A stretch of 64,000 bases of DNA from Sphingopyxis terrae subsp. terrae NBRC 15098. GTDB taxonomy: Bacteria; Pseudomonadota; Alphaproteobacteria; Sphingomonadales; Sphingomonadaceae. The first letter of the stretch is position 1. Each line of letters starts with the position of its first letter. A model generated the notes under the pieces. The model worked only from the letters and a program-made list of their open reading frames with translations. It ran no database searches and was not told where the DNA came from. The stretch spans positions 62,001 to 126,000 of the forward strand of contig NZ_BCZQ01000003.1 in assembly GCF_001598815.1 (NCBI RefSeq), written 5' to 3'. Positions 62,388 to 64,000 of this stretch are shown piece by piece. Position numbers and translations under genes: made by a program.

Positions 62388-64000
62388 ATGAAACTTCGTT
62401 ATTCGATTGCGGCTAGCCTTATGGCTATCAGCGCCGCCACCGTCGTCGCGGCGCCTGCACAGGCGCAGCAGATCACGACCGGCATCCAGGGCCAGGTCAA
62501 CGACGAAAGCGGCGCCGCGATCGGCGGCGCGACGGTGATCATCACCGATACGCGCACGGGTGCTGCCCGCACGATTACCACGGGCAGCGATGGTCGCTTC
62601 ACGGCCACCAGTCTCGTCACAGGAGGCCCCTACAGCGTTTCGGTTTCAGCGACGGACTATGAAGGCCAGACGCTCCGGGACATCTTCACCAGCCTTCAGG
62701 GCAACACCGACCTCGTCTTCTCGCTGACCTCAGGCGGCGGCGAGATCGTCGTCACCGGCAGCCGCGTCAAGGTGACGCAGCTTGCCGTCGGCCCCGGCAC
62801 CAGCTTTGCGGGCGAACTCCTTGAGGCCGCCCCTTCGTTCAACCGCGACGTTCGCGACATTATCCGTTTCGATCCGCGCGTCAGCCTCGACCGTGACGAC
62901 AGCGGTTCGGGTCAGGATCGCATTTCGTGCCTTGGCGGCAACGACCGCGGCAACGCCTTCACCGTCGATGGCATCAGCCAGGGCGATATCTACGGTCTCA
63001 ACGACACGGGCTTTTCGTCGCGCAGCTCGACGCCAATCCCCTACGCCGCAGTCCGCGAAACGCAGGTCCAGTTCGCGCCTTTCGACGTCGACTATGGCTC
63101 GTTCACCGGCTGCGCAATCAACGTCGTGACCAAGTCGGGTACGAACGATTATCACTTTGGCGGTTTCTTCGAATATACCAATTCGGATTTGCGCGGTACC
63201 AAAGTCGCCGACCGCCCGGTCGTTTCGATCAAGCCCGACAAGCGTTGGGGCGCCTATCTCGGCGGCCCCATCATCAAGGATCGCCTGTTCATCTATGGCG
63301 CCTATGAACATCAGGAAGCCGGCCAGTCGCAGGACGAAGGTCCGAACGGCGGTGGTTTCACCACTGAAACCCCGGGGGTTTCGGTCGATCAGTTCAACGA
63401 GATCACGCAGGTTCTGCGCGACGTTTACGGCATCGATTCGGGACCGCTCGTCCGGAATCGCCCATTTACGAACGATCGCTATTTTGTCCGCGCCGACCTT
63501 CAGATCAATGACAAGCATCGCCTCGAAGCCACCTACCAGCGGCTCGAGGAAAGCACGGTACGATCGGACGATCAGGCGACTACCGGTACATTCGCGAACA
63601 CGATCGTCGGATTGAACACCTTCTATAAGAGCGGGACCGAATCGAACTACTATTCGGGCCGTCTCTATTCGCAATGGTCGGACAAATTCTCGACCGAGCT
63701 GCGCTATTCGCGGTCGGAAGTGCAGGATCTGCAGGATCCCGTCGGCGGCGGCGAAGCGCAATCGGGCAATCCGATCCCGCGCATCATCGTCGGTATCACG
63801 AACGCTGGCGGCGTCCCCGGTGCCGTCGAAGTTGGCCCCGGCTTCTCGCGTTCGGCAAACGACCTTCAGACGACGGTCGATCAGTACCGTGCGGTGGCGA
63901 AGCTGGATGCCGGCAACCACCAATTCAAGGTCGGGTTCGAATGGAACCATGCGGACCTGTTCAACCTGTTTGTGCAGAATGCCACGGGAACGCTCAGCTT
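62388..64000 (+). CDS. Oar-like TonB-dependent receptor, N-terminal part
   Basis: At least 537 codons; it runs off the right edge. Signal peptide ends near AAPAQAQ; then a carboxypeptidase regulatory-like domain (about 28-115, IQGQVNDESGAAIGGATVII), a TonB-box region GEIVVTGSRV, and a plug with GNDRGNAFTVDGISQGDIYG, followed by the first barrel strands. No stop occurs in frame to the window end. GGGGA lies about nine bases before the ATG at 62388. The architecture is like Oar/OmpA-type receptors of Sphingomonadales. Ligand unknown. Confidence 0.88.
   Translation, partial: MKLRYSIAASLMAISAATVVAAPAQAQQITTGIQGQVNDESGAAIGGATVIITDTRTGAARTITTGSDGRFTATSLVTGGPYSVSVSATDYEGQTLRDIFTSLQGNTDLVFSLTSGGGEIVVTGSRVKVTQLAVGPGTSFAGELLEAAPSFNRDVRDIIRFDPRVSLDRDDSGSGQDRISCLGGNDRGNAFTVDGISQGDIYGLNDTGFSSRSSTPIPYAAVRETQVQFAPFDVDYGSFTGCAINVVTKSGTNDYHFGGFFEYTNSDLRGTKVADRPVVSIKPDKRWGAYLGGPIIKDRLFIYGAYEHQEAGQSQDEGPNGGGFTTETPGVSVDQFNEITQVLRDVYGIDSGPLVRNRPFTNDRYFVRADLQINDKHRLEATYQRLEESTVRSDDQATTGTFANTIVGLNTFYKSGTESNYYSGRLYSQWSDKFSTELRYSRSEVQDLQDPVGGGEAQSGNPIPRIIVGITNAGGVPGAVEVGPGFSRSANDLQTTVDQYRAVAKLDAGNHQFKVGFEWNHADLFNLFVQNATGTLS

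Overview
This is a contiguous piece of a GC-rich alphaproteobacterial chromosome. It most resembles a sphingomonad of the Sphingopyxis type. The reasons are a DivL-type kinase beside tsaE, a phyR/nepR general stress response pair, queuosine genes near coaD and a cyclophilin, several TonB-dependent receptors, and many divergent or overlapping start/stop junctions. The genus is an inference from gene content. No rRNA, tRNA, CRISPR array, transposase or prophage gene was recognised.

Layout. 1-3158: a partial sugar/aminoglycoside-type kinase, tsaE and divL on the minus strand, interrupted by an inverted-repeat element. 3335-8034: a large TonB-dependent receptor and ahcY. 8440-13276: a small TPR protein, YqgE, a Prx5-like peroxiredoxin, AMP nucleosidase with an overlapping SDR, and a divergent SRPBCC/ArsR pair whose operator covers the regulator's start codon. 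13322-18370: fatty acid desaturase, an acetyltransferase-like protein and a DUF1800/DUF1501 export pair. 18434-24447: xthA, an ErpA-type protein, an M23 peptidase and a glnE-bcp-DUF455 operon. 24503-25679: phyR and a divergent 56-codon nepR with an EcfG-type promoter but no adjacent sigma factor.

25684-35041: tgt, queA, a secreted cyclophilin, coaD, ispA and xseB. A block lies between tgt and queA: hemerythrin, a PAS-GGDEF-EAL-PilZ protein, and a lower-GC pair of cupin and heme-oxygenase-like diiron protein. That pair is the best candidate for an undescribed small pathway. 35115-42462: membrane proteins, purL, DUF72, a Coq4-like protein, DUF418 and an HPt protein. 42579-47326: tusA-like gene, der, bamB, a YfgM-like TPR gene and panB, much like the E. 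coli yfgM-bamB-der block. 47454-53018: an XRE/membrane pair, a four-gene operon (cNMP-binding, ArsC-like, GDPD, AKR), and class II DAHP synthase followed by a 56-residue membrane protein. 53048-59897: M28 peptidase, CoA ester lyase, SPFH/NfeD pair, acetyltransferase, methyltransferase, and a PF10118-like hydrolase with a divergent TetR. 60022-64000: clpP, clpX and a truncated Oar-like TonB-dependent receptor running off the right edge.

Themes. Much of the window is core metabolism (methyl cycle, queuosine, CoA, isoprenoid, purine and aromatic synthesis) plus envelope upkeep and signalling. The most informative non-coding signals are: a 20-bp palindrome at the arsR start; a matching operator at 40712 and 59278 that links the TetR gene to the coq4 promoter; a GGAAC-N17-GTT promoter before nepR; a 7+7 palindrome upstream of ahcY; and three families of interspersed inverted repeats.
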